Counted from the stretch's first letter, positions 43,625 through 52,931 are shown. The stretch: 64,000 nt of DNA from Aeropyrum camini SY1 = JCM 12091 (GCF_000591035.1 NC_022521.1:62001-126000), one strand, 5' to 3'. Notes: generated from the sequence alone by a model not told the origin. Program-made: numbers and translations.

Positions 43625-44728
43625 TTGCGGCGTCTAAGAATAGCCGTAACCATTCTAGGGCTCGCCGCTACCTTGTGGCTCAGGGATCTACACTATTACT
43701 ATCTAGACTCGATCGGCCTCCCTCCCCCAGTATCTGGTATAAAGCTTGTCGACCTCGAGGCCATCACGAGAACTCTTGTGAACACAGCCTCGGCATTGCT
43801 AGCCCTCGCATATGTTGTGAGCCCTGCCCACTCTCTCGCTGCCGGGATGTTATGGGCTGCAGCAGACGCCATACTATGGCTAGACCCTAAACTACCCGTC
43901 TACACGGCCGCAGTAGTGCTCACGGTTTATGCTCTATGGAACCTACTAGGGCAGACACGCGGCGGGGAAAAGTTCCTTCCGGCTCTTTTAGAGATCATGC
44001 CTATCGCCACCGTCATAGCTGTCATCGGCCTGCTCTACATTCTACTGGACAGGCTACCGGGCATGCTAATCGCCCAGAGAATTTTACAGGGGGATGTCGC
44101 ACTCCTTGCTGCAACGCTGGGATCCACAGCTGCATGGGATTTCGCCGCTGCGATTGCATCGCTATTCCTCGTAGGCCTTATGGCCCCCCGCATTTTTACT
44201 GATATCTTAGCCTTACTGGGCGGGGGGAGAGTTGCAAGGGCTATAGCCAAGGAAGAGGCGTTAGAGGCCCTGGATGCAGAGGTCAGAGGCTCCTTCGAGG
44301 GGCTCTCTTCTTACCTGGCATCCCTGCTTGCCTCCCTACTTCTAGCCCCCCTTGTTAGAGGTCTCCTGAGGGATCTAACCTATGGGCTTGTTGGTTGGAT
44401 ACACTGGGTTCTAGCCGAGGCAATAGCCCTGCTCCCCCTCATCGCTATATTCTACATAATTAAGAGGCTGATCTACATAATGGTTACTGGTAGACTAGAC
44501 ACTACACTCCGGGCTCTATCAGTAATGGTGGCTGCAGCAGTCCTAGCCTCCATCCTTCTATCGCCAAATATTCTCGTAGAAGCCCTAACAGGCATCCCCG
44601 CGGGAGAGATGCCGGAGAGCGGTTTAGACGCTCTGGCTATGCCAGAAACAGGCCTCGCTATAGAGTATAGCCTCAGAAGGATGGATGAAATTTTCTCGAT
44701 ACTCATTAGGCTATTCTGGGGCGGATAA
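43625..44728 (+). CDS. Polytopic membrane protein ending the MoxR operon
   Basis: A 367-residue protein with about nine hydrophobic segments, including RRLRIAVTILGLAATLWLRD near the start, LLALAYVVSPAHSLAAGMLW, VLLTVYALWNLLG, IMPIATVIAVIGLLYILL and IALLPLIAIFYIIKRLIY. A soluble loop at residues 195-235 is acidic. No known family is recognised. It begins six bases after the DUF58 stop, so it belongs to the same operon and may be the membrane platform or target of the MoxR-DUF58 pair. Confidence 0.7.
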   Translation: MRRLRIAVTILGLAATLWLRDLHYYYLDSIGLPPPVSGIKLVDLEAITRTLVNTASALLALAYVVSPAHSLAAGMLWAAADAILWLDPKLPVYTAAVVLTVYALWNLLGQTRGGEKFLPALLEIMPIATVIAVIGLLYILLDRLPGMLIAQRILQGDVALLAATLGSTAAWDFAAAIASLFLVGLMAPRIFTDILALLGGGRVARAIAKEEALEALDAEVRGSFEGLSSYLASLLASLLLAPLVRGLLRDLTYGLVGWIHWVLAEAIALLPLIAIFYIIKRLIYIMVTGRLDTTLRALSVMVAAAVLASILLSPNILVEALTGIPAGEMPESGLDALAMPETGLAIEYSLRRMDEIFSILIRLFWGG

Positions 44729-44838
44729 GAGACCGTTATGGACTATGATTCAAGAGAAGCCTTTCAATCAGCCAAACCGTGGTGCAGATGAGGCTAATGC
44801 TTGCATCTAGCACAGGCCAGAGCACACCTTGAATGCTC

Positions 44839-45381
44839 CTACTCTAGAAGCCTCCAACCCCCCTCCCTCACATCATAGTATACAGAGCCTTTCCTCCGAA
44901 GGAGTAGGAAGAGCCTTCCATACTCGCCTAGCCTTGATGACGCCTCCTCCGGGTCGCTGGTCGACACTTCCCTAAGCATACTCCTAAACCTGCTATAGCT
45001 CTCCGGCGTCATGACCGCTATGTCCCCGCCCGCATCCAGAACTATGAGGCCGAGGTTTCTGGCTAAGCTCACAAGAGCTGGAGGACTTAGACCGGTCTTC
45101 GACCTAGACTCACTAGCTAGCAGATACCCATCCCTACCTATCACGTCTAAAACCCTATCCTCCAAGCTACCCCCACGCCTAGATACCCCACGGTCACTCC
45201 CCGACTTTAGAAGCCTCAATATTGCCTTCAGCAGACCCTCAACCTCGTCAAGCCTCTTCTCTATCCTTGACATCCTCTCACGGATCTCCGCTAACTGTAC
45301 ACTGAGGTCCTCATCCAGCGAGCCGCCCTCAGACCCCCGCCCCCTCGAGGGAATGTATTCGTCTATCCTGCGCCTCCTCAT
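44839..45381 (-). CDS. Coiled-coil plus winged-helix-like hypothetical protein
   Basis: A 180-residue protein. Residues 25-60 form a heptad-like coiled coil (LAEIRERMSRIEKRLDEVEGLLKAI). Residues 72-110 look like a helix-turn-helix (LEDRVLDVIGRDGYLLASESRSKTG then LSPPALVSLARNLGLIVLD), which suggests a small DNA-binding regulator that dimerises. A basic, disordered N-terminus comes first. It converges with the MoxR operon, 110 bases away. Family not recognised. The gap 45382-45640 upstream of it has a GGCG/CGCC hairpin near 45516-45531 and no gene. Confidence 0.6.
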   Translation of the reverse strand: MRRRRIDEYIPSRGRGSEGGSLDEDLSVQLAEIRERMSRIEKRLDEVEGLLKAILRLLKSGSDRGVSRRGGSLEDRVLDVIGRDGYLLASESRSKTGLSPPALVSLARNLGLIVLDAGGDIAVMTPESYSRFRSMLREVSTSDPEEASSRLGEYGRLFLLLRRKGSVYYDVREGGWRLLE

Positions 45382-45640
45382 AAACGGGATAGCACCTCCA
45401 AAGCCTCAGCCCGGGTGCAACCCGAGAGCCCTCCATAAGAAAGGTAGCTATCCAGAGTCTTTGAAGCCGATGGCCCGCCGTGACTAATAGATGGGAGCAG
45501 ATATCCCATTGGTAGCGGCGGTAGATCTCGCCGATGCGCCTCTAATAGAATATCAGTTTAGAGGGACGTGTACATGAGGATGCAGAATTAACAGCCTTAT
45601 CCCCCGGGGCTTCTCTAGATAGGATTAGTGGGGGCTGGTA

Positions 45641-45955
45641 TTGTCAATGTTCTACCTAAGGAGGATTGAGACGCCTGAGGGCCTTGTGATGGCTCTTGTT
45701 ACTGATGAGGATGTTATGGATAGGGCTGTATATGACGAGGAGAGGGGTGTTAGGATAATTGTAAGTAGAGGCTTCTACGGCGGGGGTCTGGCAACAGAGG
45801 CTGACGCTATCAAAGCCATCAAAGAGGCTGACATCGTAGTTCTCACTGGCGAGAGGAGCGTGTCCATAGGTGTAAGGATGGGCCTGGTCAACCCTGATAG
45901 CGTCCTCGAAGTGAAGGGAATAAAGCAGGTTCAAGTCTTCAAGTTCTCTTACTAG
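45641..45955 (+). CDS. DUF424 family protein
   Basis: A 104-residue protein matching the archaeal DUF424 family: ALVTDEDVMDR in the first third, EERGVRIIVSRGFYGGGLATEADAIKAIKEADIVVLTG in pieces across the middle, and a C-terminal strand. Related proteins are found near translation factors in other archaea and a role in translation has been suggested, but none is established. Start TTG at 45641 with an in-frame ATG at 45647. Confidence 0.8.
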   Translation: MSMFYLRRIETPEGLVMALVTDEDVMDRAVYDEERGVRIIVSRGFYGGGLATEADAIKAIKEADIVVLTGERSVSIGVRMGLVNPDSVLEVKGIKQVQVFKFSY

Positions 45956-46017
45956 CCCCTTAGAGTTAAGGTTATAATTTTACCCTATGTAACATCCTGG
46001 GCCTGAGGTCTAGCTTC

Positions 46018-46029
46018 TTCTATTTAAGC
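46018..46029 (+). promoter_or_regulatory. TATA-like element of the ETF operon
   Basis: TTCTATTTAAGC centred near 46025 predicts transcription start around 46050, giving a short leader before the TTG at 46069. A second candidate, GGTTATAATTTTACC at about 45970-45984, is stronger in sequence but farther away. Confidence 0.4.
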
Positions 46030-46068
46030 TGTGGCTATTAGCTTGGAGGTTACATTGGGTAGACGGTC

Positions 46069-46869
46069 TTGCCTGATATCGCCGTACTGGTTAAAGCTAG
46101 CCTTAACCCCGACATGGCCCGGATAGGGCCTGACGGTAGTGTAGACCTCAGCTCCATACCCTTGAAGATCTCAGATATAGACAGAAACGCTGTTGAGGAG
46201 GCTGTAAGGCTGAAGGAGAAGCTGGGCGGTAAGCTCTACGCTGTCTCAATACTAACATGGGGGCCGGTGAAGCTTAGAGCTAAGGATCTTAGGCTCGCCG
46301 TGCAGGAGGCTCTGGCAAAGGGTGTTGACGAGGCTATAATTGTGGCTGATGACGAGCTCACACCAGGCGATCAGGCGACTACGGCGAAGGCTATTAAAGC
46401 GGCGCTGGAAAAGCATGGTATAAAGCCTGACATCATTCTGGCCGGCGAGGCTACTATAGATGAGGTGACAAGCCAGGTGCCAGGCAGGCTCGCCTCACTA
46501 CTTGGATACAGGTACCTAAGCTTCGTGAGGAAGCTCGACATAGATGATGGTAGGATCGTTGCTGAGAGGGATCTCGAAGACTATATAGAGATTGTGGAGG
46601 CTAGCCTTCCCGTCGTGGTCAGCGTAACCCAGGAGATAAACGAGCCCAGACCGCCGACACTACTCCAAATAAGGAGGGCAGCTAGGAAGCCGATCACGGA
46701 ATACAAGGCCTCAGACCTTGAAGACGTTGGTAAGCCAATGAGAAAAATAGTTGAGGTTAGGGGTATCCAGGTAAAGAGGAAGCAACAAATAATAGAGGGC
46801 GATAGTCTAGAGGAGGTTGCTGAGAAGCTGATTGAAGCTTTGACAAGAGAGGGCGTGCTAAAGCTGTGA
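46069..46869 (+). CDS. etfB: Electron transfer flavoprotein beta subunit
   Basis: A 266-residue ETF beta/FixA. Typical segments are IAVLVKASLNPD at the start, AVEEAVRLKEKLGGKLYAVSILTWGP (AMP-binding side), GDQATTAKAIKAALEKHGIKPDIILAGEATID, and VPGRLASLLG. The C-terminal PRPPTLLQIRRAARKPI is the family's recognition loop region. With the alpha subunit it forms an FAD/AMP heterodimer that passes electrons from acyl-CoA or other flavin dehydrogenases to a membrane acceptor. Four bases separate it from etfA. The membrane acceptor may be the protein at 19547-21637. Confidence 0.94.
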   Translation: MPDIAVLVKASLNPDMARIGPDGSVDLSSIPLKISDIDRNAVEEAVRLKEKLGGKLYAVSILTWGPVKLRAKDLRLAVQEALAKGVDEAIIVADDELTPGDQATTAKAIKAALEKHGIKPDIILAGEATIDEVTSQVPGRLASLLGYRYLSFVRKLDIDDGRIVAERDLEDYIEIVEASLPVVVSVTQEINEPRPPTLLQIRRAARKPITEYKASDLEDVGKPMRKIVEVRGIQVKRKQQIIEGDSLEEVAEKLIEALTREGVLKL

Positions 46870-46873
46870 GGGG

Positions 46874-47809
46874 GTGAGGGTGGTGAAGGTACTGGCCATC
46901 GCATATGACCCCCGCGACTTCGGCGAGCTAGCCACAGGAGTCAGAAGCAGCCTCGGCGATGTAAACCTCATTTTCCTGGCGGTCCATAACGCTGCTGAGG
47001 AGCCTGACAGGGCCTCAGGATACGCGGAGAAGATCTACAGCTCGAGGACCTCGAATCCGGAGGCCATAGCGCAGTTAGTTGAGAAGCTTGTGGCCGAGGA
47101 AAAGCCAGATATCATAGTTGGAGAAGCATATAAGAACCTTAGAGATGCCCTCTCCCGTGTCGCTGGAAAGCTGGATCTCCCGATGGCCACCGACGTGTCA
47201 ACATTAAATGTTGAAGACGGGAGGGTTAGATTTAGGAAGGGCTTCCTAAGCGAAAAGGCAGTTATGGAGGCTGAGATACCAAAGCCATCTATTATATTAT
47301 ATCTGACTAGGTTCACTAAGCCGCAGGAAAGGCTTGAGGGAGGGGAGGCCAAGGTTATCGAGCTTGAGCCCCCCCAAGCCGAAATGAGGGTTGTTGAGAC
47401 CCGGCCAAAACAGATGGGAGGTGTTAACCTTGAGGAGGCAGAGATAATAGTTGGTGTCGGCCGAGGCTTCAAGTCGAAGGAGGACCTCAAGCTAGCGTTC
47501 GAGCTAGCGGAGCTTCTCAACGCCCAGATAGGATGTACCAGGCCGATAGCAGCTGATCTGAAATGGCTATCTGAGGATCACTGGATAGGGATAAGCGGAA
47601 AGAGAGTAGCGCCCAAGCTTTATATAGCGATAGGCATAAGTGGTAGCCCACAGCACATGTCGGGAGTGCAGAACGCTAAGATAATCGTGGCGGTGAACAA
47701 GGATAAGAACGCACCTATATTCAAGCAAGCTGACTATGGTGTAGTAGCTGACCTCTACAAGTTTATACCTGTGCTCATTAAGAAGCTCAAAGAAAAGAAG
47801 GGCGGCTAG
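46874..47809 (+). CDS. etfA: Electron transfer flavoprotein alpha subunit
   Basis: A 311-residue ETF alpha/FixB. The C-terminal FAD-binding domain is complete: EIIVGVGRGFKSKEDL, LLNAQIGCTRPIAADLKWL, WIGISGKRVAPKLYIAIGISGSPQHMSGVQNAK, and the final DYGVVADLYKFIPVL. The start is one of three closely spaced GTGs (46874, 46880, 46883); the last has the best-placed GGTGAGG. Immediately downstream of etfB. No fixC/fixX quinone reductase genes are adjacent. Confidence 0.94.
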   Translation: MRVVKVLAIAYDPRDFGELATGVRSSLGDVNLIFLAVHNAAEEPDRASGYAEKIYSSRTSNPEAIAQLVEKLVAEEKPDIIVGEAYKNLRDALSRVAGKLDLPMATDVSTLNVEDGRVRFRKGFLSEKAVMEAEIPKPSIILYLTRFTKPQERLEGGEAKVIELEPPQAEMRVVETRPKQMGGVNLEEAEIIVGVGRGFKSKEDLKLAFELAELLNAQIGCTRPIAADLKWLSEDHWIGISGKRVAPKLYIAIGISGSPQHMSGVQNAKIIVAVNKDKNAPIFKQADYGVVADLYKFIPVLIKKLKEKKGG

Positions 47810-47883
47810 ATAAGCCGGGGCCCGCGGAAACCCTCCAGCCTACTTAGTGTTTTGTAATGTAGTGGGAGCTGGAGCGTTAGAGG

Positions 47884-49023
47884 GTGCTCGCGTTGGCCGA
47901 GCTGTTCATACCCGACGAGCCTATTCTCGGGGTAACTGTTATCCTGAGCGCTATTCTAATTCTCGTTTTGGTACTGCCATTCAAAGTCAGGATTGTCGAG
48001 GAGAATCTAGAAGTATTCTTCTTCATCATGGGTTTAGGCGGAGTCATAACGATATTCTACTACGGCATACTTCCCTCTACAGAATCCCTTCTGAACCTGT
48101 TTGTAAAGGCGCTGAAGACCCCACTGGCTATAACGCATCTGGGCCCTGTTCCTATAGGCATCGTGCAGGCCGTGGTTTTCTTCGGCCTCATCTTCTACTT
48201 CTTCCACAGACAGATCTACTCCCTACTAGCTGCTGCTATGGGGAGACTGGGGATACCCGTATTTGCTTTCATCTTCACGTTTGTGTTAGGCCTCATATCA
48301 AGCGTCATTTCAGTCATAGTTACTGCAGTGATCCTAGCTGAGATAGCAGCGGCGCTCAACATATCTAGGGAGCGGAAGGTGAAGTACGTTGTCTACGCCT
48401 CCTTCGCCGTTGGTATCGGGGCTGCTCTAACCCCTCTGGGGGAACCCCTCTCCACAATAGCTATTTCAAAGCTCAACGCTCATTTCACCTACCTCATAGA
48501 CATACTAGGAGTATACGTAGTCCCCGGGATTGCGGTGTCAGCTGCGGCGGCTGCCCTCAGCCTTAGAGGAGAGGTTTATAGGGAGGGGCTTGTCAAGTTC
48601 GTCTACGAAGAGACGATAAACGATATTCTCCTCAGGGGTTTTAGGGTGTTCCTCTTCGTAGCCGCTCTGGAGCTGCTGGGAGCATCCTTCACTCCAATGG
48701 TTAAATGGTACTTCGCACAGCTCCCGCCTTGGGCTCTCTACTGGATAAACACTATATCGGCGGTCGTCGACAATGCAACACTGACCGCGGCCGAGATCGG
48801 GCCGTTCCTAACTGAAGAGCAGATAAGAAGCGCTCTAATGTCCCTCCTCATATCTGGAGGCATGCTTATACCAGGGAATATACCAAATATAGTTGCCGCA
48901 GGAAGGCTAAGGATAACCATGAGCGAGTGGGCGAGGGTGGGAGTTCCCTTTGGAATAGTGCTCCTCATGGCGTACTTCATAGTTATAGAGGTCCTAGGCA
49001 TACACATAACCCTAAGCCTATAG
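47884..49023 (+). CDS. DUF1646-type membrane transporter (putative Na+/H+ antiporter-like)
   Basis: A 379-residue polytopic protein with roughly eleven hydrophobic segments. Two related loops, GAALTPLGEPLSTIA near residue 180 and SGGMLIPGNIPNIVAAGRL near 323, have the TPxGxP / PGNxPN pattern of the ion-transporter superfamily that includes ArsB/NhaD and of DUF1646. The internal repeat supports an inverted two-half architecture. Substrate ion unknown; sodium is a guess from relatives. The start may be TTG/GTG at 47884. It stands alone on the plus strand, 74 bases after etfA. Confidence 0.78.
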   Translation: MLALAELFIPDEPILGVTVILSAILILVLVLPFKVRIVEENLEVFFFIMGLGGVITIFYYGILPSTESLLNLFVKALKTPLAITHLGPVPIGIVQAVVFFGLIFYFFHRQIYSLLAAAMGRLGIPVFAFIFTFVLGLISSVISVIVTAVILAEIAAALNISRERKVKYVVYASFAVGIGAALTPLGEPLSTIAISKLNAHFTYLIDILGVYVVPGIAVSAAAAALSLRGEVYREGLVKFVYEETINDILLRGFRVFLFVAALELLGASFTPMVKWYFAQLPPWALYWINTISAVVDNATLTAAEIGPFLTEEQIRSALMSLLISGGMLIPGNIPNIVAAGRLRITMSEWARVGVPFGIVLLMAYFIVIEVLGIHITLSL

Positions 49024-49123
49024 CGACCCTCACACCAACTAACCCCCTTTCCTAAGACGGGAAGCATATCACACAATTAACAGGCTTTGCCGGGTACTGT
49101 GTATAGAACACGGTGCAGTTGGA

Positions 49124-50623
49124 GTGGTTAGGGCTTGGGCTGAATCGCTAGGAGGCGTGGTTGCGAGCGAGGAGACTATCGCTAGCTCGATAGGCTCAAA
49201 AATACTTTCCTCCGGAGGTAACGCGGTCGACGCTGCTGTAGCCACCTCACTTGCCCTAGCCGTACTGATCCCCCACCTGGGAGGGGTGGGAGGCGACTTC
49301 TTCATGCTCTACCGTACACCCGAGGGGAACGTGTTTTTCGTTAACGGAAGCGGCTTCGCGCCGAGAAGGCTGACCAGAGACGAGGTTCTCGGTAGAGGGT
49401 TGAAGGATATACCAGAGTCAGGCCCCCTATCATCCACAACACCAGGCTACCTAGCAGGGCTTTACCACTCCTGGAGGAGCTTCGGCACAATGGAATGGAC
49501 CGACCTCGTTAGGCCCGCCAGGCTACTGGCCTCAAAAGGCTTCCCCCTACCATCCTCGACAGCCAGGTCGCTAAAGCTTAGAAGGGAGTGTCTCGAATCC
49601 GATCCCGGAAGTAGGGAAGCCGTGCTAAACGCCCTACCCCATCAGGAGGGCGCTCCAGCCCGCTTACCAGGATTATCGGCACTGCTTACAGGAGTTGAAG
49701 ATGACCCCCTCTACCTCTACCGGGGAGAGCCAGCCGAGGCTCTCGAAGAGTACATGGCCTCTGTCGGCGGGGTAATAGGTGTAGAAGACCTGGCGGAGAC
49801 ACGGGGGTTCATAGCGGATCCCCTCATCTCCGAGTATAGAGGCTGGAAAATCTGGGAGATGCCACCCAACACCCAAGGCGTCACAACACTCCACCTCCTA
49901 ATGCTCCTCGAAGATATAGAGCTAGCGGAACCTATCTCCCCCCAGAGGATTAATGTCCTGGCAAACCTCGCTAGAAGAGTTTACAGCATCCGCGACAAGT
50001 ACGTCGGGGATCCCAGGTACATGCCCATAGACCCCCAAAGCCTGGCTAGGAAGGAAACACTCCTTAGGCTTCTAGGCGGCGAGGAAGCTTCTCCGGCGAG
50101 GAGTGCTGGCGATACTACCTTCTTCGCCGTCGCCGACGGAGAGGGGGGCATAGTGGCTGGTATACAAAGCCTCTTCTACCCATGGGGTAGCTGTGTTACT
50201 GAGCCTAGGTTCCAGATCACACTTAATAACCGCGCTAGGGGGTTCACGCTGAAGGAGGGGCTTCCAAGCACGCTGAGGCCAAGAGCACTTCCGCTCCACA
50301 CCCTCTCAGCTGTGATCATGGAGCGTGAAGACAGGGCTTTTGCCCTGGGCGCCAGCGGTGGCCACCTAAGGCCCCAGCAACACGCCCTATTCGTCACTAA
50401 CATAGTGGACTACGGTATGAGCGCGTTCGATGCTATTAACGCTCCAAGAGCGGTTTGGGACCCAGGCAGGGATGAGATACTGTGTGAGAACGGGTTCGCA
50501 TGCCAGCAAGGCTGGCGGAAAGTTGAGCGTATAGGTGTTGCGAATGCGGTAGAGACCGTTGGGAGAGTTAAGAGAGGCTATACGGACTCGAGAGGCGACG
50601 GCTTGCCTGCCGCTGCACCTTAG
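49124..50623 (+). CDS. ggt: Gamma-glutamyltransferase-family protein
   Basis: A 499-residue Ntn-hydrolase of the gamma-glutamyltranspeptidase family. The N-terminal half has GGNAVDAAVATSLALAVLIPHLGGVGGDFFML, the family signature. Autocleavage should occur before the Thr in SAGDTTFFAVADGEGG near residue 328, giving a large and a small subunit. The C-terminal ALGASGGHLRPQQHALFVTNIVDYGMSA is also typical. There is no clear signal peptide, so it is probably cytoplasmic. Archaea of this type lack glutathione, so the substrate may be another gamma-glutamyl or amide compound. GTG start at 49124. Confidence 0.88.
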   Translation: MVRAWAESLGGVVASEETIASSIGSKILSSGGNAVDAAVATSLALAVLIPHLGGVGGDFFMLYRTPEGNVFFVNGSGFAPRRLTRDEVLGRGLKDIPESGPLSSTTPGYLAGLYHSWRSFGTMEWTDLVRPARLLASKGFPLPSSTARSLKLRRECLESDPGSREAVLNALPHQEGAPARLPGLSALLTGVEDDPLYLYRGEPAEALEEYMASVGGVIGVEDLAETRGFIADPLISEYRGWKIWEMPPNTQGVTTLHLLMLLEDIELAEPISPQRINVLANLARRVYSIRDKYVGDPRYMPIDPQSLARKETLLRLLGGEEASPARSAGDTTFFAVADGEGGIVAGIQSLFYPWGSCVTEPRFQITLNNRARGFTLKEGLPSTLRPRALPLHTLSAVIMEREDRAFALGASGGHLRPQQHALFVTNIVDYGMSAFDAINAPRAVWDPGRDEILCENGFACQQGWRKVERIGVANAVETVGRVKRGYTDSRGDGLPAAAP

Positions 50624-50655
50624 CATCAAACCCCTATTACCTCCTACGAATACAT

Positions 50656-51570
50656 ATGTCACGAGGTGTCAGCGTCGAGAACGTGGACCGGGGTGATTAT
50701 GGTTTGGCAAGAGTTTTAGAGCATATCCTTTTACCCCTTGACCTGTCAGAAGTCTCTAAGCCCCTGGCCCTCTCGGTTGCAGAACTCGCGTCTAGATATA
50801 AATCGAGGGTGACTCTCCTCCACGTTATAGAGGAGGCCATGGTGATACATGTTGCTGGTGGCTATGACGTAGCGAGCCTCATACGCTCTATTGAGAATAA
50901 TGCCAGGAAGAGGATGGAAGAGATTAGGAAGCTGATGGAGGAGAAGGGTGTGAGTGTTGTTGTGCATGAAGACGTTCCTATGGGCAACCCTGGAGCCATT
51001 ATCAGCGAGGTAGCCGAGGAGGTGGGTGCAACCGAGATAGTCATGGGCAGCAAAGGCCTCGGCATCTTCAGAATATTACCCCTGGGCTCTACGGTGCGGG
51101 AGACAATAAAAATATCTAGAAAACCCGTGTTGAGGCTTAAGACCTACAAGGAGGATGGCCAGGTTAAGGTAGCATACAATACCAGACTATTTAGAAAGAT
51201 CCTTCTGGGCGTTGACAGGAACACCTCTAAATCCATGATTGACTATGCCGTGAACGCCGCCTCCATAGACGACGGCAAGGTAGTACTAGCTCACGTAATA
51301 GAGCCTCCCCTGGAGGAGCCAGCCTACGAGGTTAAAAACGTCTTTAAATATGGGGAGAAGGCGGGGGAAGAGAATGGTGTAGAAGTAGAGATAGTAGTTG
51401 CCCGTGGTAGGCCCGATAAAATGCTAACAGCAATAGCAACGCAGATGGAGGCGAGTAGCATTCTTGTAGGCAGGACTGTGGAGAAGAGGCTTAGCGAGCT
51501 AATACTGGGTTCTACGCTAGACAGGCTTCTAGCAATATGTGAGTTGCCCCTAATGGTATACCCCCTATAA
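50656..51570 (+). CDS. Tandem universal stress protein
   Basis: A 304-residue protein of two UspA domains. The first (about 18-160) runs from HILLPLDLSEVSKPLAL to IVMGSKGLGIFRILPLGSTV, with the GSxGx(9)GS ATP-binding pattern kept. The second (about 178-304) runs from FRKILLGVDRNTSKSMIDYA to VGRTVEKRLSELILGST, where the first glycine motif is altered (GRTVEKR), so ATP binding in this half is doubtful. Paired domains are expected to mimic the usual dimer. No operon partner; 33 bases after the ggt gene. Confidence 0.9.
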   Translation: MSRGVSVENVDRGDYGLARVLEHILLPLDLSEVSKPLALSVAELASRYKSRVTLLHVIEEAMVIHVAGGYDVASLIRSIENNARKRMEEIRKLMEEKGVSVVVHEDVPMGNPGAIISEVAEEVGATEIVMGSKGLGIFRILPLGSTVRETIKISRKPVLRLKTYKEDGQVKVAYNTRLFRKILLGVDRNTSKSMIDYAVNAASIDDGKVVLAHVIEPPLEEPAYEVKNVFKYGEKAGEENGVEVEIVVARGRPDKMLTAIATQMEASSILVGRTVEKRLSELILGSTLDRLLAICELPLMVYPL

Positions 51571-51634
51571 CCCCGCTTATCTCCCACCATAACACCTCCT
51601 AGCACCACACCCTCACGGCCAAGGTGGTAGATCT

Positions 51635-52837
51635 ATGGTTGAGAAGGTCGTTGTCTCGGGTCTAGGGGCTTCCAAGGCTGCCAGAGGATCGAGCATCATA
51701 TATAGGAAGTGGGTCCGGGGGGTGACCGGGCTCTCCAGCGGTGATTTAGTGGAGGTTGTTGACACGAGTGGAAGGGAGCTGGCCTGCGGACTGTGGGAGG
51801 AAGACACGCCAGTAGCCGTGAGGATACTCCATTGGGGCAGGTGTATTGATAGGTCGTCTGAAGAGGCTCTTGAGCGCGCTCTCGAGTCCGCCTACCAAGC
51901 TAGAGTTAGGAGCAAGTGGGCTCTCGATTTCAATAGCTATAGGCTTATAAACAGCGACGGAGACAGAATCTCCGGGTTGATAGTTGATATCTACGGCGAC
52001 ATAGCGGTAGTTCAGTCTAGTAGCCCGGCTGTAGATAGGCATCTTAACTTCCTGGCGAGAGCCATACGCCGTCTTACCGGCGCCCTCCATGTCTACGAGA
52101 AGAGCGTCCAGAGGAGCAGGCTCGATATAGGGTTGGAGCCGAGGAGGAGATGGCTTATAGGGGGGAAGAGGGAGGTCGTGATTGAGGAAGGGCCGGCAAG
52201 ATTCTACGTTGATGTAGTTCGAGGGCAAAAGACTGGTTTCTTCCTGGACCAGAGAATAAACAGGCTGGAGATCTCTCGTATAGCCTGGCAGGGTGATAAA
52301 GTCTTAGACGTCTTCTCCTACACGGGGGGCTTCGGCATACACGCCCTCCTGTCCGGGGCGTCTAAGGCGGTTTTCATAGAGGAGGACGAGTATGCGGTTA
52401 AGACATTACGAAAGAACCTTAGACTAAACGGCTTGGATGAGGGGAAGACGTTTATACTAAACACTAGTGTATGGAAGCTCATAAAGTCTGGACAGCCCGA
52501 TGAAACATTCGATCTAGTTACTGTTGACCCCCCGGCATTCATACAGAAGCCGGGTGCAGAGGCTAAGAGAAGGGGGCTGAGAGCGTACAGAGCATCGTAT
52601 CTTTACGCCCTAGAAAGGGCTACAGATGGGGCTACAGTCTATTTGAGTAGCTGTAGCTATTTCCTCACGAGAGAGGATTTTATCTCTCTAGCCGGGGAGG
52701 TTGCTTCCATTCTTAAAACAGAATATAGGATTATGGGCGACGTTAGGGGTGCTTCGCCGGACCACGTCTTCAGGGGTGAGGAGTATCTCAGCTACCTCAA
52801 GGGCGTGTTTATACATATAGACGGTAGGTCCTCCTAA
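51635..52837 (+). CDS. RlmI-type 23S rRNA (cytosine-5) methyltransferase homologue
   Basis: A 400-residue SAM-dependent methyltransferase with an N-terminal PUA domain (residues 5-75, YRKWVRGVTGLSSGDLVEV) and the RlmI/YccW catalytic domain: GQKTGFFLDQRINR near residue 190, motif I DVFSYTGGFGIHAL near 228, acidic loop IEEDEYAV, motif IV TVDPPAFIQK near 295 and the SSCSYF segment with the catalytic Cys. The bacterial enzyme makes m5C in 23S rRNA; the archaeal target is not known to me. ATG start at 51635 with GGTGG ten bases upstream. Confidence 0.9.
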   Translation: MVEKVVVSGLGASKAARGSSIIYRKWVRGVTGLSSGDLVEVVDTSGRELACGLWEEDTPVAVRILHWGRCIDRSSEEALERALESAYQARVRSKWALDFNSYRLINSDGDRISGLIVDIYGDIAVVQSSSPAVDRHLNFLARAIRRLTGALHVYEKSVQRSRLDIGLEPRRRWLIGGKREVVIEEGPARFYVDVVRGQKTGFFLDQRINRLEISRIAWQGDKVLDVFSYTGGFGIHALLSGASKAVFIEEDEYAVKTLRKNLRLNGLDEGKTFILNTSVWKLIKSGQPDETFDLVTVDPPAFIQKPGAEAKRRGLRAYRASYLYALERATDGATVYLSSCSYFLTREDFISLAGEVASILKTEYRIMGDVRGASPDHVFRGEEYLSYLKGVFIHIDGRSS

Positions 52838-52846
52838 TGCTATGGA

Positions 52847-52931
52847 GGGCGGTTGATGAGGTGTGGGTGAGCTGCAGTTAGAGACTCCGACCCTCTCCGG
52901 TGGGGTTAAGAGGATGGCGCCGAAACCGCCC
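52847..52931. other. Possible structured RNA after the methyltransferase gene
   Basis: An 8-base inverted repeat, GGGCGGTT (52847-52854) and AACCGCCC (52924-52931), closes an 85-base GC-rich segment. A TGATGA (52854-52859) lies just inside the left arm and a CCGA (52920-52923) just inside the right arm, the geometry of a kink-turn-forming C/D pair, with the D box imperfect. The segment is followed by the AT-rich promoter region of the next gene. An RNA product is not proven. Confidence 0.35.

Noticed and set aside
52847-52931. Reading the GGGCGGT/ACCGCCC stem as a tRNA acceptor
   Set aside because: The seven pairs are perfect, but there is no TTCRA T-loop before the 3' strand and no proper D-arm; kept only as an unspecified structured element.
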